A stretch of 64,000 nucleotides of DNA, taken from positions 58,856-122,855 of the forward strand of contig CAMDGM010000005.1 of NCBI GenBank assembly GCA_945898015.1, in the 5' to 3' direction. Source of the DNA: PVC group bacterium (lineage in GTDB: Bacteria; Verrucomicrobiota; Kiritimatiellia; CAIKKV01). Shown one piece after another: positions 61,815 to 64,000 of this stretch (positions are counted from its first letter, which is position 1; each line of letters starts with the position of its first letter). Position numbers and translations under genes: made by a program. Below the pieces are notes generated by a model that did not search any database, was not told where the DNA came from, and worked only from the letters and a program-made list of their open reading frames with translations.

Positions 61815-63734
61815 CTATCTGTTGAGCGAATGGCGGACTTCATGACGTTCACCACCCGCCAACCTGACAGACGCCGTCCGCCCGTCGAATTCAAACTCCG
61901 TTTCGGGCTGTTCGCTTCCCCGATACGGCAACAGCAAGACCGCCATCCGCAAGGGCAGCGGAGCCGTCATCGAGTAGGCCAGCGCCGGAGCCGGCTCGAT
62001 CTTGTTATACCCGTCGGAGTACCAGCCGCCCCGTGGATTTTCGGCGCCCTCTTCGATCCGCGCTTCCGCCGTGGCCGGCAGGCCGGCGGGCCACAGGAGA
62101 AGGTTGGCGTCGGGGAACCGGGTCCTGGCCTTCAGCCCCTCCAGCGCGACGGGGCCCGGCGCAAACTGAAAGCGCGATTCGAGGGCATGCGCCCCCTCCC
62201 CAGTCAGTTCGTCGAACAGCACCCAGAAGCGATCCCGGACCAGCACCATCTCGCGGCGGTGAACCACGCGGATGACATTGTCGGGGCCATAGCCCAGGTC
62301 GTACACGCCCTGCGCCCGGACCTCGCCCGGCCCCACGCGCCACCCGAGGTCGATCGGCTTCTTCGAAATCCAGGTGTCCCGCCGGCCCGCGCTATGCTGC
62401 CCCTGCCCGTCTACTAGGATCGTGGAATGGGCGCGGGACGACATCAGGTGGGCGCGATACGAAACGGCCGACGGGTCGTACAGGTGCCGGCCCGGATCGA
62501 CCAGGAAGCTCCGCCCGTAGGCAAACAGCCAGAACCCCAATTTGTCCTCGTGCTGATGCGACCGGCCAAAGGGGCCCGCATCGAACGCCATGTACAGATC
62601 GCCCTCGTCCGCCCGCTGCCGCAGGAAGGCCACGCCAGCGTACGGGAAAACCTGCGGCCCGAGCTCCTCCTTCGGCAACAGGACGCCGCCCAGGCCCAGG
62701 GGGTCGAGCTGCTCCTTCAGCCGCGGCGTAGCGGCGGGATCGCTGTCGTTGAAGGCGACCTGCCTGCTGCCGTCGGGCACCACCGTCTGCTGGCTGTAGC
62801 GCACCATGGCGGCCAGGGTTTCCAGCGTGGGGGGGTCCAGGTCGCGATTCAGGGTGCGCAGCGACCGCAGGGCGCTGCAGAGGTTGTTGATCACCACCTG
62901 GTGATAATGCGGGGTCAACTCGTCCTGCACGCCGTCGGGCAGCACCTGCTCCGCCACTTGGGCGGTAAGGGTTGACCGGCAATAGTCGGCAAACCGGTCC
63001 GTGTCCTTCAACACGGGAAGCGCTTCCAGCGTCGCCAGCATGCCCATGCAGCCGATGGCGGGCCAGTTGCCCTGGTGGCCGTTGGTGACAATCTCCAGGT
63101 ACGCCAGGTGCTCCTGGAGCGATTTCACCACGCGCAGCAGTTCGAGCGGCTCGACCTGCCCGGCGGAGGCCAGCCGGCTCACGGTCAAGGACCAGGCCGA
63201 TGCATGAATGGCCAGGTTCAAATACGAGCCGAACGCGAAACCTCCTCCGGCAAAGGAGCGGGCGAAGTCGCACTTTCCGATCCAGTCGAGAATCAAGCCC
63301 ACGGCCTTCCGGCTGTACCGGCTGTCGCCGGTTTTGAAATACGTCCGGACCAGGGGAGCGAGATACGAAAAGCGGTTCAGGTCGTGCCCCCAGTGCGCGG
63401 TGCCGGGGTTGAAATCCCAGTCGATCGAGGCGGGCAGCGAGTGGGCTTCCCCGTAAAACGTGAAGCGATTATTCAAGGCGTCGTCGGCCGTGCGCAAAAC
63501 CGCGTCGGACACGTCGTCCTTTTCGACAAAAGGCCGGGCGCACGTTTTCAGGAGAGCCTCCAGCCCCGCCACGCGTTCCGGGTCGAGAAGCGTCAGCGCG
63601 CGGGCGACAAAGGCGTCGTCGGAAAGAACCTGCGAATCGAAGGACCCGAGCGCTTCATAGCTGGCCGGGCGGTCGAGTGTTTTCAAATGGAGCAGGTCAG
63701 CGCGTGAATAGCGGTTTTTTTTGGCCATGGTCAT
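61815..63734 (-). CDS. Heparinase II/III-like (alginate lyase-type) protein
   Basis: 639 residues. The N-terminal helical domain holds the NWPAIGCMGM and ELTPHYHQVV motifs (active-site Asn and Tyr/His regions of the alginate/oligoalginate lyase family). The C-terminal domain has DAGPFGRSHQHEDKLGFW and the LVDPGRHLYD stretch. No signal peptide is seen (MTMAKKNRYSRA), so it may act on imported oligosaccharides in the cytoplasm. A second start at 63728 is possible. A promoter lies upstream. Confidence 0.82.
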   Translation of the reverse strand: MTMAKKNRYSRADLLHLKTLDRPASYEALGSFDSQVLSDDAFVARALTLLDPERVAGLEALLKTCARPFVEKDDVSDAVLRTADDALNNRFTFYGEAHSLPASIDWDFNPGTAHWGHDLNRFSYLAPLVRTYFKTGDSRYSRKAVGLILDWIGKCDFARSFAGGGFAFGSYLNLAIHASAWSLTVSRLASAGQVEPLELLRVVKSLQEHLAYLEIVTNGHQGNWPAIGCMGMLATLEALPVLKDTDRFADYCRSTLTAQVAEQVLPDGVQDELTPHYHQVVINNLCSALRSLRTLNRDLDPPTLETLAAMVRYSQQTVVPDGSRQVAFNDSDPAATPRLKEQLDPLGLGGVLLPKEELGPQVFPYAGVAFLRQRADEGDLYMAFDAGPFGRSHQHEDKLGFWLFAYGRSFLVDPGRHLYDPSAVSYRAHLMSSRAHSTILVDGQGQHSAGRRDTWISKKPIDLGWRVGPGEVRAQGVYDLGYGPDNVIRVVHRREMVLVRDRFWVLFDELTGEGAHALESRFQFAPGPVALEGLKARTRFPDANLLLWPAGLPATAEARIEEGAENPRGGWYSDGYNKIEPAPALAYSMTAPLPLRMAVLLLPYRGSEQPETEFEFDGRTASVRLAGGERHEVRHSLNR

Positions 63735-63809
63735 TTCTCCGGCGGCATCGCATCACGAACAGTGTGCGGCATCGCCATTAATGAGCGTTGAAACAGGAGT
63801 CTAGTCCCC

Positions 63810-63838
63810 ATCATGTCGCAGGTGCCGCGTGATGTCAA
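63810..63838 (-). promoter_or_regulatory. Promoter of the rightmost lyase gene
   Basis: On the minus strand TTGACA, a 17-base spacer and CATGAT lie about 75 bases before the start. Confidence 0.5.
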
Positions 63839-64000
63839 CCGCCATCCCACTCAGGGCAAACGCATCTAAATTCCTCTCATAACGCCAAAAACTGGCATGC
63901 TTCTTGGGCAGGGCGGGTCAGCCGGGGCCGCGGAGTAGGCCCTGATCCGGCCGGCACCGGCCTCTGAACGGGCCGCCGCTAGGCGCGCCGCCCGGCGCGC
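63839..64000. other. Unassigned edge region
   Basis: No gene is seen. TGGCATG-CTTC-TTGG at 63893-63907 resembles a sigma-54 promoter but lacks the -12 GC. The last 60 bases are very GC-rich and may form hairpins. A gene may start beyond the edge. Confidence 0.3.

Noticed and set aside
63893..63907. TGGCATG-CTTC-TTGG resembling a sigma-54 promoter at the right edge
   Set aside because: The -12 GC is not conserved and no downstream gene can be seen.

Overview
The window looks like part of a chromosome from the PVC superphylum, most likely Kiritimatiellota/Lentisphaerae. The signs are a GC-rich core, autotransporter-type beta-strand repeat proteins, several polysaccharide-lyase-like proteins, a tryptophan-rich 'VPGYW' repeat protein, an MGGFFG-type PurF homologue and many prepilin-like proteins. 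The lineage is an inference from gene content; there is no rRNA in the window.

Region 1 (1-11490) is visibly less GC-rich than the rest and behaves like an integrated element. A tyrosine recombinase lies just beyond the 3' end of a tRNA-Val(TAC) gene. Beyond it runs one leftward operon of eight closely packed genes: an acidic coiled-coil protein, a small ubiquitin-like protein, a radical-SAM activase-like protein, a long coiled-coil protein, a ClpB-like AAA+ ATPase with a degenerate first module, an unknown protein, a zinc-ribbon GTPase, and a GAP1-like (GTPase-associated protein 1) protein that runs off the left edge. The GTPase plus GAP1 pair points to the GTPase-centred conflict systems of bacteria. 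The combination with radical SAM, Ub-like and ClpB-like parts is the best candidate here for an undescribed system.

Region 2 (11490-24430) is chromosomal: tRNA-Val, an epimerase-like SDR, cyclophilin, an ABC exporter with an accessory membrane protein, hemolysin III, an AAA_14/DUF4143 ATPase, then a leftward operon (PurF-like, alpha/beta hydrolase, metallophosphoesterase) and a rightward LpxL-like/Maf pair.

Region 3 (24340-36550) is a type IV pilus/pseudopilin locus. A CHASE4-HAMP-PAS histidine kinase and an NtrC-type sigma-54 activator are followed by two convergent minor-pilin operons with the same V-W-X-like gene order. Each is preceded by a -24/-12 sigma-54 promoter, so the two-component system probably controls both arms.

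Region 4 (36950-45713) holds the Trp-rich repeat protein, then a divergent sugar/aminosugar cluster: DegT aminotransferase and TIM-barrel isomerase leftward; class III aminotransferase, SDR, AAC(3)-type acyltransferase and BNR-repeat protein rightward. A palindromic operator candidate lies between the two arms.

Region 5 (45703-63840) is leftward: three tandem paralogous secreted beta-repeat proteins, a larger autotransporter-type repeat protein, a heparinase II/III-like protein, a giant HEAT/glycosidase-like protein and a second heparinase-like lyase. Intergenic gaps at 18.4, 23.7-24.2, 38.7-39.4 and 51.8-52.2 kb carry copies of one structured interspersed repeat of about 230 bp; one copy has 23-bp terminal inverted repeats.
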